A DNA stretch of 64,000 nt from JACVRW01 sp963803085 (GCA_963803085.1 CAWDLE010000023.1:200961-264960); one strand, 5' to 3'. Numbered from the stretch's first letter, positions 24,427 through 32,050 are shown. The notes: generated by a model not told the origin, from the letters alone. Translations and numbers: made by a program.

Positions 24427-24885
24427 TCAGTGCTCGAGTGAGACCTGCAGCTTGGTGCGCAGAGCGCGACGCATCCCGAGCGACCGGTGGCACGACGCGA
24501 GCGCCACGCCGGTGACGCTTCGGAAGCGCTCCTCGTCGACACCCGGTACGCGTCCGAGAATCTTGACCTCGACGCCCAGGACCGACCTCGGCGTGGCGCC
24601 CGCTGACAGGCGGCACCAGGCATCGACCACGAGCTCGCGCGCGGGTACGCCGTTGCGCTCGAGCCGCTCGGCCAGGTCGGTCGCCATGAATGCCGAGTAC
24701 GCGGCGGCAAGCAGCTCGCCGGGCGTGGTCTCGCCCTCGTGCGGCTCGCCGTCCGGAACGGACATCGGGAGGGCCGTGAACGCGTCGCTCTCCACACGCA
24801 GGCGGGCAACTCCATGCGGGGGGTCGCGGAGCCAGCGGACCTTTCCGTGCCGGACCGCCGGATCGTGACTCAGCGACGTCGCCAT
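24427..24885 (-). CDS. OsmC/Ohr-like protein lacking the peroxidatic cysteine
   Basis: 152 residues with the OsmC fold pattern: TTPGELLAAAYSAFMATDLAERL (central helix), VDAWCRLSAGA, and SVTGVALASCHRSLGMRRAL. OsmC proteins reduce organic hydroperoxides with two cysteines. Here the second Cys (ASCHRS) is present but the position of the first, normally a Cys in the ELLAAAHAAC-type helix, is occupied by non-Cys residues (AAYSAF). It probably is not a standard peroxidase and may bind lipids or act with another thiol. The start abuts the stop of the 24886 gene exactly. Confidence 0.8.
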   Translation of the reverse strand: MATSLSHDPAVRHGKVRWLRDPPHGVARLRVESDAFTALPMSVPDGEPHEGETTPGELLAAAYSAFMATDLAERLERNGVPARELVVDAWCRLSAGATPRSVLGVEVKILGRVPGVDEERFRSVTGVALASCHRSLGMRRALRTKLQVSLEH

Positions 24886-25092
24886 TCAGGCACCCACCCG
24901 CGCCGCGAGCCGAGCAGCGGCATCTTCCTCGCGGTCGAGGGCGGAGCGGTAGGTCGCGTAGGCGGTGGCCTTCAGCTCGCGCGCCGCTCGCTTCCAAGCG
25001 GCGAGTGCCAGCTCGGCTTCCATCGCGGCGAACGCCCATGCGTCCCAGAATTCGTCGGTCGGGAGGATTCTTCTACGGCTATCTGTGAGCAT
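24886..25092 (-). CDS. Small helical protein, unknown
   Basis: 68 residues, rich in Ala, Arg and Glu, predicted as two amphipathic helices (EFWDAWAFAAMEAELALAAWKRAA and KATAYATYRSALDREEDAAARLAARVGA). No cysteine or membrane segment. The stop is immediately followed by the ATG of the OsmC-like gene, which supports real translation and an operon with it. No known family. Confidence 0.6.
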   Translation of the reverse strand: MLTDSRRRILPTDEFWDAWAFAAMEAELALAAWKRAARELKATAYATYRSALDREEDAAARLAARVGA

Positions 25093-25161
25093 CTAGGTAG
25101 CGAAGCCGATCTGGGCAGGACGCTCAACAGGGGCTGCTGCTCGGCCGAGCGCCGCTGACGA

Positions 25162-25497
25162 TCAGTCTGCGGCAGGCCGGCGGTCTGGCGGGACACCCGC
25201 CGCGCGGGCGGCGGCCTCGACGGACCCGAACAGCGCCTCCACCGTCGCGCGGGGCGGCCAGTCCGCCATCCGCTGGTTCCAGTCGGAGGGCACAGGCGGC
25301 CGGCCACGGAAGAAGGCGAACGCCCTGATCGCGCGCATCACCGCAGGGCGCGTCCATGTGACCTTCTGACGGACGCGCACAGGGGGGGATGCTTCCGGCA
25401 TCACCGCCGTCGAGCGCCCGCAGCGCAGGCAGGTCTCGCCGTCGAGCAGCGGGCGTTCACACCTGCAGAGGCGGGCCAGTGCGGGTTCTGTGCTCAT
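25162..25497 (-). CDS. Zinc ribbon protein with homing-endonuclease-associated (HNH) repeat
   Basis: 111 residues from ATG 25497. A zinc ribbon (CRCERPLLDGETCLRCG) is followed by a single helical repeat of the type found beside HNH homing endonucleases: TRPAVMRAIRAFAFFRGRPP, then a Trp-rich turn and ATVEALFGSVEAAARAAGVP. These repeats are thought to bind DNA. No nuclease domain is present. It could be a small DNA-binding regulator. A longer in-frame extension upstream is antisense to the CAP gene and unlikely to be used. Confidence 0.65.
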   Translation of the reverse strand: MSTEPALARLCRCERPLLDGETCLRCGRSTAVMPEASPPVRVRQKVTWTRPAVMRAIRAFAFFRGRPPVPSDWNQRMADWPPRATVEALFGSVEAAARAAGVPPDRRPAAD

Positions 25498-25650
25498 TGC
25501 CAACACGACACCGGTCTGGGGCCCCCGCGGCAACAACGGCTGCCGCTTGTCCGAGCGCGGGACGCGATCACGCAGCACTGAACGGAATGCACTATCGACC
25601 GACCGCCGAAAGCTGTTGGGCGGCCCCCGGTCGGCACCTACCTTCGGCGC

Positions 25651-26199
25651 ATGTTCCGCCTGCTCGCCATCGCCGCCGTTGCCGCCGTCGCGGTGTTCGC
25701 GGCGACCGCCGAGCCGCCCGCGGCAGTTGCCGCGACGTGCGCGAGCGCGAACGCCAAGCCGATCGACTCGAGTCGCGCAACGGTGTCCCGGGCGATGCTG
25801 TGCCTGATCAACGTCGAGCGACGCAAGCACGGCCTCCGCGCCCTGCGCCTCGAGCCACGCCTGTCGAAGGCAGCGCGGGATCACTCGCGGGACATGGTCC
25901 GGAGGCGTTACTTCTCGCACACGACTCCCGATGGGATTGGCTTCGCGGAGCGCATCCGCGGCGCCGGCTACCTGACCACGTCGCGCCGGTGGCGCGTGGG
26001 GGAGAACATCGCGTGGGGATGGCGTCGCAGGGACGCCGCGGCCAGGATCGTGCGCGAGTGGATGCACAGCCCACCGCACCGCGAGGAGATCCTCGAGCCG
26101 TCGTTCCGTGACGTGGGCATCGGCGCGGTCGCGGGGACGCCGCGCCCACTCCCGCGTGGCGGCGGCACCTTCACAGTCGACTTCGGGGTCAAGTTTTGA
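25651..26199 (+). CDS. Secreted CAP/SCP-domain protein
   Basis: 182 residues. Signal peptide (RLLAIAAVAAVAVFAATAEPPA), then one CAP (SCP/PR-1-like) domain: INVERRKHGLRALRLEPRLSKAARDHSRDM, RYFSHTTPDG, WRVGENIAWG, and VREWMHSPPHREEILEPSFRDVGIG. The His and Glu of the CAP cavity (FSH, GEN, SPPH) are all present. Bacterial CAP proteins are extracellular and may bind lipid or metal, or act on wall proteins; the activity is not settled. It overlaps the Usp gene by 4 bases (coupled). Confidence 0.93.
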   Translation: MFRLLAIAAVAAVAVFAATAEPPAAVAATCASANAKPIDSSRATVSRAMLCLINVERRKHGLRALRLEPRLSKAARDHSRDMVRRRYFSHTTPDGIGFAERIRGAGYLTTSRRWRVGENIAWGWRRRDAAARIVREWMHSPPHREEILEPSFRDVGIGAVAGTPRPLPRGGGTFTVDFGVKF

Positions 26200-26627
26200 A
26201 ACGCCCAATCCTGTTCGCCTACGACGGCTCGGCGCAAGCGAAGGCAGCCATCCGCCAGGCGGCCGAGCAGCTCAGGAACGGCAGGCCGGCGATCGTCCTG
26301 ACCGTCTGGCATGCCCTGGCAGCTGTGCCATTCCCGACGGCGGTCGGGCTGACCTCGGAAGGCCTCGAGAACAGCATCGAGCAGCAGGCTCGAAGGATTG
26401 CGGAGGAAGGTGCCGAGCTGGCCCGCTCCGGCGGCTTCGACGCCGAGCCGGTGGCTGAGCAGGGCGACCCGGTCTGGCAGCGGATCGTCGACTACGCCGA
26501 GGAACGCGACGCGGGGATCGTCGTCATGGGCTCGCATGCACGCACGGGGATAGGCCTGGTGCTCCTTGGAAGCGTTGCCGCAGCCACCACCCGGCACACG
26601 GACCTCCCGGTCCTGATCGCGCACTGA
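26196..26627 (+). CDS. Universal stress protein (UspA family)
   Basis: 143 residues with the Usp Rossmann-like fold: N-terminal ILFAYDGSAQAKAAI (the Asp that contacts the nucleotide) and C-terminal GIVVMGSHARTGIGLVLLGSVAAATTRHTDLPVLI, which carries the ATP-binding G-x2-G-x9-G-S pattern. It is likely a cytoplasmic ATP-binding stress modulator. Coupled to the CAP gene by a 4-base overlap and followed 2 bases later by the M28 peptidase gene. Confidence 0.93.
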   Translation: MKRPILFAYDGSAQAKAAIRQAAEQLRNGRPAIVLTVWHALAAVPFPTAVGLTSEGLENSIEQQARRIAEEGAELARSGGFDAEPVAEQGDPVWQRIVDYAEERDAGIVVMGSHARTGIGLVLLGSVAAATTRHTDLPVLIAH

Positions 26628-26629
26628 GA

Positions 26630-27658
26630 ATGCGCGCGTTCCACGCATTCGTAGTGTCGGCTGCCCTGTTCATACTTGCCATCGCTGCGCTGCCCGTCCT
26701 TCATGGTGGATGGGACGCCGTGGCGGGCGGCGTCATGCTCCTGAGCGCGTTCACCTCGATGCTCGCCTTTGCTCTCGTTCGCTCCCCAATCGTCGCGGCC
26801 GTCCTCATCGGAACGCTCTCGTTGGCCTGCGCCGGCGGAGGTGCGCCTCAGTCCGCCGCGGCCGACGGCCTGAGGGTCGACCGCTTCGACGCCGATCGCA
26901 CCTGGCGGATCGTCGAGCGCCAGCTTGCCCACGGCCAGCGCCCCGCGGGCTCGGTCGAGCTGCGGGCACTCGCGCCCAAGCTGCGCAGGCTGCTTCCGAA
27001 CGGCCGATTCGAGGCGCTGCCGGGCGAGCCCGGGCTGCGCAACGTAGTCGGCACGCTGCCCGGCCGCCGGCCCGCGATCGTGGTCGGAGCGCACTACGAC
27101 ACGCTTGCGAAGCCGATCGGCTTCGTCGGCGCCAACAACGGCGCCGCCGGAACGGCCGTCGTGATCGAGGCGGCGCGCGCGCTCCGCCGTGTCCCACGTC
27201 CCCCCGGGGCGCGCGAGGTGCGCTTCGTCCTATTCGACGGGGAGGAGCCCGCGGTCGGTCTGCCGGAGGAGAGCACCGACTTCTACAGGACGGGCCTACG
27301 CGGCTCGCGCGCCTATGTGGAGCGCCACCCGCGCCGTAGCGCGGCGATGATCCTCCTCGACTACGTCGGGAACCGCGGCCTGCGGCTGCCACGCGAGGGC
27401 AGCTCGACGCCGGCTCTGTGGCGGCGCCTACGCGCGGCCGCGCAGGTGACCGGTGCCGCGCGCTACTTCCCCGACGCCACCGGCCCCACGATCACCGACG
27501 ATCACACGCCCTTCCTTCGAGCAGGCGTGCCTGCTGTCGATCTCATCGACTGGAGCTATCCCGGCCACGACCTCTCCGATCAGCTCGACCGGCTCTCCCG
27601 GCGCAGCCTCGATGCCGTCGGCGAGACCGTCGTCGAGCTCGTGGCGAAGCTGCGCTAG
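26630..27658 (+). CDS. Membrane-anchored M28-family zinc aminopeptidase
   Basis: 342 residues. Two N-terminal hydrophobic segments anchor it, then the M28 domain: GAHYDT (first Zn His/Asp region), GANNGAAGTAVVIE where active enzymes have an Asp in the bridging position (G-A-x-D-N-G-S-G), FVLFDGEEPAVG with the catalytic Glu pair, LLDYVGN, and ITDDHTPFLRAGVPAVDLIDW with the last His. Note that the usual 'ADDNASG' bridging Asp reads as Asn here (GANNGAAG), which may alter the metal site. It would trim peptides outside the membrane. Its end overlaps the convergent 27655 gene by 4 bases. Confidence 0.88.
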   Translation: MRAFHAFVVSAALFILAIAALPVLHGGWDAVAGGVMLLSAFTSMLAFALVRSPIVAAVLIGTLSLACAGGGAPQSAAADGLRVDRFDADRTWRIVERQLAHGQRPAGSVELRALAPKLRRLLPNGRFEALPGEPGLRNVVGTLPGRRPAIVVGAHYDTLAKPIGFVGANNGAAGTAVVIEAARALRRVPRPPGAREVRFVLFDGEEPAVGLPEESTDFYRTGLRGSRAYVERHPRRSAAMILLDYVGNRGLRLPREGSSTPALWRRLRAAAQVTGAARYFPDATGPTITDDHTPFLRAGVPAVDLIDWSYPGHDLSDQLDRLSRRSLDAVGETVVELVAKLR

Positions 27659-28008
27659 GCGGCGCGGCGCAGCGGCTGCGCGGGCCGGCGGACGGGGAAC
27701 TGATAGATCTTGGCCCCCGCGGGCTCGGGCGTGGCATGCGGCGTGAACTGAGGCTCGTAGGGCTGCGTCTCGATCAGCTTCTCGGTGCCGCACGTGGGGC
27801 AGATGAGCAGAAAATGGAGCAGCTTCTGCTCGTGGTCGTAGCGCGTTGTGGTGTCGTGCATGTGACCGCATGGCTGTGTGGACGCCGGCCTGCGGCGGCG
27901 ACGCTCCGTTCGCCAATCGGCGACGGTCATGTCGCCGGGAATGGTCGACTCGACGAGCCGAACCGATTGGCTTTCGAGCTGCCGGCCGATCGGGCTGACG
28001 GGTTTCAT
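27655..28008 (-). CDS. Small putative zinc-binding protein coupled to a response regulator
   Basis: 117 residues. The ATG at 28008 overlaps the stop of the response regulator (ATGA), which fixes the start. A Cys/His set (CGHMH followed by CPTCG about 30 residues later) suggests a zinc ribbon. The C-terminus contains KIYQFPVRRPAQP. No known family. As it is co-translated with a LuxR-type regulator it may be an auxiliary factor in the same response. Confidence 0.65.
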   Translation of the reverse strand: MKPVSPIGRQLESQSVRLVESTIPGDMTVADWRTERRRRRPASTQPCGHMHDTTTRYDHEQKLLHFLLICPTCGTEKLIETQPYEPQFTPHATPEPAGAKIYQFPVRRPAQPLRRAA

Positions 28009-28721
28009 GCGCCCGCCGCGGGCTGCAGCACGAGCCCGTTGTTGTAGGCGAACACGACGAGCTGGGAGCGGTCACGTGCACCGAGCTTCACCATCGCGCG
28101 GCTCACGTGGGTCCGCGCCGTGGCGGGACTTAGGACGAGCTCTTCGGCGATCTCGCCGTTGCTGAGTCCCATCGCGACCAGCCCGACCACCTCGCGCTCG
28201 CGCGCGGTCAGCACCGCGACGCGCTCGTCGTTGGGCTGGCTCGGCTCGGGACGCGAGGCGAAGTCTGCGATCAGGCGCCTGGTGAAGCTCGGGGACAGCA
28301 GCGCGTCTCCGCGCGCGAGGACGGCGACTGCCCGTACCAGCTCGCTCGGCTCGGTGTCCTTGAGCACCACACCGCTGGCCCCGGCACGGAGCGCGGCGAA
28401 GGTGTGCTCGTCGGCCTCGGAGTTCGCGAGCAGCATGACCGGGACGCCCGAGTCGGCGAGGAGGCGTCGAGTGGTCTCAACCGAGTCGAGGCCCGGGAGA
28501 CCCGCGTCGAGCAGCACCACATCCGGCTTGAGCTGGCCGGCCAGGTCCAGGGCCTCTTCTCCTGTGGCGGCCTCGCCAACGACGGTGACCGTCCCATCCT
28601 CCTCGAGCAGCGCCCGGAGCCCCGCCCGCACCAACGCCTCGCCCTCCGAGAGGATGACCCGGCTGCTCTGCCGAACGGCCCTGAGCGGGGCGATCGGAGT
28701 GGGGGAATCCTCGGGGGGCAT
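28005..28721 (-). CDS. NarL/FixJ-type response regulator with atypical receiver
   Basis: 238 residues. Receiver domain (about 18-135) with the phosphorylatable Asp in VVLLDAGLPGLDSVETTRRL and the conserved Lys in VVLKDTEPSEL. The acidic pair that normally binds Mg at the first strand end (usually L-V-D-D) reads ILSEGEAL, so metal-dependent phosphorylation is doubtful. The C-terminal LuxR HTH (LTAREREVVGLVAMGLSNGEIA, SPATARTHVSRAMVKL) is intact. A near-duplicate lies 14 bases upstream. The zinc protein at 27655 is coupled downstream. Confidence 0.92.
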   Translation of the reverse strand: MPPEDSPTPIAPLRAVRQSSRVILSEGEALVRAGLRALLEEDGTVTVVGEAATGEEALDLAGQLKPDVVLLDAGLPGLDSVETTRRLLADSGVPVMLLANSEADEHTFAALRAGASGVVLKDTEPSELVRAVAVLARGDALLSPSFTRRLIADFASRPEPSQPNDERVAVLTAREREVVGLVAMGLSNGEIAEELVLSPATARTHVSRAMVKLGARDRSQLVVFAYNNGLVLQPAAGA

Positions 28722-28735
28722 ATCTGAGTTCCTCG

Positions 28736-29545
28736 CTACACAGCGACCGGCCGGGGACGACGGGACGTGACAAGTCCGCTCTCGTAGGCGAACGCGACCA
28801 GCTGCGCGCGGTCGCGCGCCTGGAGCTTGCTCATGGCGCGGTTCACATGCGTCTTCGCGGTTGCCGGCCTCATGGCCAGGCGCTCCGCGAGCTCTGTGTT
28901 GCTGAGACCCTGCGCTGCGAGGGCCATCACCTCGCGCTCGCGGTTCGTGAGCTCCTCGAGGCCGTCGGGGGCCTCGTGGCGGACGTCCGTGTCGGACGCA
29001 AACCGCAGGATCAGCTGGCGGGTGACCGAGGGGGAGAGTGCGGCATCTCCGCGGGCAACCACCCGGACAGCCTCGACCAGCTCGGCCGGGTCGCTGTCCT
29101 TGACCAAGAAGCCGCTCGCGCCGGCACGGAGGCAGGCGAAGACGCTCTCGTCTCCGGGGCTGGAGGCGAGGATCACGGCGCGGGTCTGCGGAAGGTCTGC
29201 AATCTGTCGAGTGGTCTCCACGGCGTCGAGCCCCGGCAGGCGAGCGTCGATCAGCACCACGTCCGGGTCGGTGCGCCGGGCGAGCTCCACGGCCTCGTCC
29301 CCGGTGGTGGCCTCGCCGGCGATGGTGATGCCGAACTCGGTTTCGAGGAGCGCGCGGAAGGCGGCCCGCAGGAGCGCGTGTCCGTCGGCGATGAGGACGC
29401 TGATCTCTCGCGTCGCGGCGGGTCCCTGGACGCGACCGTCCGGCGGGACGAGCGTGAGGCGCGAAGCCGCACCCAGTTCGGTGTCAATAACGGGCTCTGG
29501 GAGGAGTGCCGGAATCACAGACAGCACTATGCCCCCATGTGGCAT
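28736..29545 (-). CDS. NarL/FixJ-type response regulator, paralogue of the next gene
   Basis: 269 residues from ATG 29545, though the first 35 residues precede the receiver and a later start is possible. Receiver: ISVLIADGHALLRAAFRALLE (the second residue of the usual acidic pair is Gly), Asp in VVLIDARLPGLDAVETTRQI, and Lys in GFLVKDSDPAEL. LuxR HTH: LTNREREVMALAAQGLSNTELAE and PATAKTHVNRAMSKLQ. It is clearly a tandem duplicate of the 28005 gene. Its upstream region holds four GTAGGG-type motifs (29600-29643) shared with the divergent receiver gene at 29667. Confidence 0.92.
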   Translation of the reverse strand: MPHGGIVLSVIPALLPEPVIDTELGAASRLTLVPPDGRVQGPAATREISVLIADGHALLRAAFRALLETEFGITIAGEATTGDEAVELARRTDPDVVLIDARLPGLDAVETTRQIADLPQTRAVILASSPGDESVFACLRAGASGFLVKDSDPAELVEAVRVVARGDAALSPSVTRQLILRFASDTDVRHEAPDGLEELTNREREVMALAAQGLSNTELAERLAMRPATAKTHVNRAMSKLQARDRAQLVAFAYESGLVTSRRPRPVAV

Positions 29546-29586
29546 CAGGCTCTATGCCCGCTCACCGGAGATCTTGCGACTGATGG

Positions 29587-29643
29587 CCGGAGACTGGGGG
29601 TAGGGTTGGCCCTACGTAGGGTGCAGTCTCCGGTTTGCCCTAC
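29587..29643. promoter_or_regulatory. Nested palindrome with four GTAGGG motifs between divergent response regulators
   Basis: Outer arms CCGGAGACTG (29587-29596) and CAGTCTCCGG (29624-29633) are exact complements. Inside lies the perfect palindrome CCCTACGTAGGG (29610-29621). The hexamer GTAGGG occurs at 29600 (+), 29610 (-), 29616 (+) and 29638 (-). This is the densest symmetric structure in the window and sits exactly between divergent regulator genes, so it is most likely a binding array for a LuxR-type dimer, perhaps one of the neighbours. Confidence 0.6.
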
Positions 29644-29666
29644 TCCGCGCGTGCGGGGTCCCTGTA

Positions 29667-30038
29667 ATGATCGCCCCAGTGACAGGTTCAGTGCTCCTCA
29701 TCGACGACGACCCGGCGTTCCGCCGGCTCGCCCGCCAGACCCTCAGCGGCAGCGGGCTCACAGTCGTTGGAGAGGCGGCGACCGCCGCGGCAGGCAGCGC
29801 GGCGGCGCGCAGCCTCGAGCCCGAGATCATGCTCGTGGACGTCGGGTTGCCTGACGGCGACGGCATCAGCCTCGCCGGCGAGCTCTCGGCACTCCCCTGG
29901 GGCCCCAGGGTCGTCCTGACCTCCGTCGACCCGGACGCCGCGAGTCCGGAGGAGGTCCGCAAGTCGGGTGCGATCGGCTTCGTACCGAAGCAGGATCTGC
30001 CTGGATCCGGCCTCGACATGCTGATGGCGCGCATATAG
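29667..30038 (+). CDS. Single-domain response regulator (CheY-like)
   Basis: 123 residues, a stand-alone receiver. The full active site is present: acidic pair in VLLIDDDPAFRRL, phospho-Asp in IMLVDVGLPDGDG, Ser/Thr in VVLTSVD and Lys in GFVPKQDLPG. With no output domain it would signal by protein contact or pass phosphate on. It is divergent from the paralogous regulators and 11 bases upstream of the regulator at 30050, so the two probably share one transcript. Confidence 0.92.
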   Translation: MIAPVTGSVLLIDDDPAFRRLARQTLSGSGLTVVGEAATAAAGSAAARSLEPEIMLVDVGLPDGDGISLAGELSALPWGPRVVLTSVDPDAASPEEVRKSGAIGFVPKQDLPGSGLDMLMARI

Positions 30039-30049
30039 CCGCGCTGCGC

Positions 30050-30742
30050 GTGTCAGCGAGTACCGTTCCTCCTGTTGTGGAGGAAGAACGGCTGCGCCTT
30101 TTGATCGGAGAGGACGATGTCCTGCTGCGGGAGGGCATAGCGCGGCTACTGGCGGACGCGGGGATCGACGTCGTGGCCCAGGCCGGCGACGCCGACGATC
30201 TTCTGCGGAAGGGCCTCGCGCACCGTCCCGACGTCGCCCTCGTGGACGTGCAGATGCCACCGCACGACGGGGACGACGGGCTGCGCGCCGCGCTCGAGTT
30301 GCGCCGCCAGCACCCCGAGGTGGGGATCCTCGTGCTCTCGGCGTCCTATGAGGAGCACTACGCCCTCGAACTGATCGGCGAGCGCCCCGAGGGCGTGGGC
30401 TATCTGCTGAAGGAGCGCGTCGGAGACGTGGACGCGTTCGTGTCGGCGATCGAGCGTGTGGCGGCTGGCGGCAGCGCCCTCGACCCGGAGGTGGTCGGGC
30501 GAATGCTCGGTCGGCGGGCCGGCGGCCCATTGGACGATCTCACCGCTCGCGAGCGCGACGTGCTCGCCGCGATGGCGGAGGGAAAGTCCAACCGCGGCAT
30601 CGCGGAAGAGCTCGTGGTCACGGAGGCCGCCGTCGAGAAGCACGTGACGGGCATCTTCCACAAGCTCGACCTCGGCGGGGAGCCGACCGATCACCGGCGC
30701 GTGCTGGCGGTCCTGACCTACCTGCGCAGCTCGGCGAGCTGA
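30050..30742 (+). CDS. NarL/FixJ-type response regulator
   Basis: 230 residues. Complete receiver: LRLLIGEDDVLLREGIARLL (E-D-D acidic site), Asp in VALVDVQMPPHDGDDGL, Ser in LVLSASYEEHYALELI, Lys in GYLLKERVGDVDAF. LuxR HTH at the C-terminus (LTARERDVLAAMAEGKSNRGIAE, TEAAVEKHVTGIFHKLDL). This is the class usually paired with HisKA_3 sensor kinases; the adjacent convergent fragment at 30718 is the end of just such a kinase. The last 25 bases overlap that fragment. Confidence 0.95.
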   Translation: MSASTVPPVVEEERLRLLIGEDDVLLREGIARLLADAGIDVVAQAGDADDLLRKGLAHRPDVALVDVQMPPHDGDDGLRAALELRRQHPEVGILVLSASYEEHYALELIGERPEGVGYLLKERVGDVDAFVSAIERVAAGGSALDPEVVGRMLGRRAGGPLDDLTARERDVLAAMAEGKSNRGIAEELVVTEAAVEKHVTGIFHKLDLGGEPTDHRRVLAVLTYLRSSAS

Positions 30743-30975
30743 GCCGAGAGCGGGATCGCCGCCGCCACGACCGTGCCGCCGCCGAGCGGACTCTCGACGC
30801 CCAGCCGGCCACCCAGCACGGCAAGCCGGTCCGCGAGCCCGACGAGGCCGCTCCCATCGGGCCGCGCGCCGCCCACACCGTTGTCGTTGACGCGCAGGCG
30901 AAGGTTTCCGTCCTCGACCTCGACCGCCGCCTCGGCGGCCAGGCCGGCCCGATGGGCACGCCCCAATGTCGTCAC
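30718..30975 (-). pseudogene. C-terminal stump of a NarX/DesK-type histidine kinase
   Basis: 85 codons preserving only the second half of a GHKL ATPase domain: LRLRVNDNGVGGARP (G1 box), GSGLVGLADRLAVLGGRLGV (G2 box) and SPLGGGTVVAAAIPL. The N box, HisKA_3 dimer domain with the His, and any sensor are absent; an in-frame TAG lies three codons before the GTG at 30975. It is the remains of the kinase that once faced the regulator at 30050. A free-standing ATPase fragment is unlikely to work. Confidence 0.7.
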
Positions 30976-30984
30976 GGGACGAGG

Positions 30985-31188
30985 CTAACCCGTCAGTCGA
31001 CCCGACAGCTCGCCGCGAGCAACCGCGATCTCGGTGACCGCGGCGCCCACGAACGCAGCCCGGCAGAGAGAGATCTCGTCGTCGAGATCGGCCATGTAGG
31101 CCTCGCAGCTCGTCAGCCCTGCCGCGTCGGCGTCGATCCGTTCCATCTGTAGGCGGGTCAGGTGTGCGCGTATCTCGCTGGCGTTCAT
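30985..31188 (-). CDS. Small protein, unknown
   Basis: 67 residues (MNASEIRAHLTRLQMERIDAD...), mostly helical, with two cysteines and no membrane segment. Acidic and hydrophobic residues alternate as in a small coiled or helical-bundle protein. It lies directly upstream of the kinase stump on the same strand. No family recognised. The composition and the clean start support a real gene. Confidence 0.6.
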   Translation of the reverse strand: MNASEIRAHLTRLQMERIDADAAGLTSCEAYMADLDDEISLCRAAFVGAAVTEIAVARGELSGRLTG

Positions 31189-31217
31189 GCGGGGATGCTC
31201 CCCCAGAGGCAGGGCGT

Positions 31218-31239
31218 TGTCGTCAGGCGCCAGGCGACT
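31218..31239. repeat. Imperfect palindromic repeat, copy 2
   Basis: Second copy of the 22-base unit at 20888-20909, differing at two positions. Here the core GTCGTCAGGCGCCAGGCGAC is closer to a palindrome around GGCGCC. It lies in the 106-base gap between the small gene at 30985 and the HD-domain gene, just upstream of the former on its strand. Confidence 0.4.
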
Positions 31240-31294
31240 TTTCCGGGTACCACGGAGAGCGTGGCTTTCACGCGTCGTACCGCGCGCGACGTAG

Positions 31295-31945
31295 TTACGT
31301 GTCGAAGCGCGAGTCGCGGATGTAGTCGCAGAAGTTGGGTCGCACGTAGCCTGGCACGGTCGCCTCGAGGATGTCCGTGTTCATCGTCCCGAAGGTCGTT
31401 TCGGGCTTGTCGCGCATGCCGGCCGAGAAGGCCTCGACGATCCCGGTCTTGAAGCCGGTTCGTGGATGGGCAGCCAGGACCTCATCGCGCTGTTCGGGTG
31501 AGAGCTCGTTAAAACGAAAGCCGAGCACGTCGTACTCCACGCCCATGGTCACCAGCCGCACCTCGGGTTGCTTGTAGCGCGGGACCTCGGGTGTGGTGTG
31601 CAGGGCGATCGACTCCCAGACGGTCATCACGCGCTCCTCGGGCAGGCCGTGGCTCTCCAGGAACGCGCGAGCGGCGTTGGCCCCGTCGATCTCGAAGCGC
31701 TCGTGCTGTGAGCGGTGGCCCTCGACGAGCCCGATGTCGTGGAACATGGCGCCGACGTAAAGGAGCTCCGGGTCATAGTCCAGGCCGAGGTTCTCACCCT
31801 GGAGGGAGGCCCAGAGGAAGACGCGCCGCGAGTGGTCGAACAGCAGCTGCGTCGAGACGTCCCCGACGAACTCCGTCGCCTCGCGGGCGATCGTGCTGTC
31901 CGGAATCGGAATCCCGGCGATGGCGGGGCTGCGGATAACGCTCAT
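31295..31945 (-). CDS. HD-domain hydrolase (cyanamide hydratase-like)
   Basis: 216 residues from ATG 31945. The HD metal ligands are visible: His in FDHSRRVFLWA, His-Asp in VGAMFHDIGLV, and Asp in MGVEYDVLG, with an extra His in SIALHTTPE. The spacing and the HSxRVF opening resemble the cyanamide hydratase branch of HD proteins; other HD members cut nucleotide phosphates. The physiological substrate is unknown. It is divergent from the aldo/keto reductase gene. A longer upstream frame exists but is antisense to that gene. Confidence 0.87.
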   Translation of the reverse strand: MSVIRSPAIAGIPIPDSTIAREATEFVGDVSTQLLFDHSRRVFLWASLQGENLGLDYDPELLYVGAMFHDIGLVEGHRSQHERFEIDGANAARAFLESHGLPEERVMTVWESIALHTTPEVPRYKQPEVRLVTMGVEYDVLGFRFNELSPEQRDEVLAAHPRTGFKTGIVEAFSAGMRDKPETTFGTMNTDILEATVPGYVRPNFCDYIRDSRFDT

Positions 31946-32050
31946 GCGATTCAGCGTGGAGCGACCCCCGATGGCGGGCGATACGCACTCGGACACGTCC
32001 GATCGGAGTCCGCGATCACCAGGCGCCCGAAGTGAGCCATCGTTGCTGTC

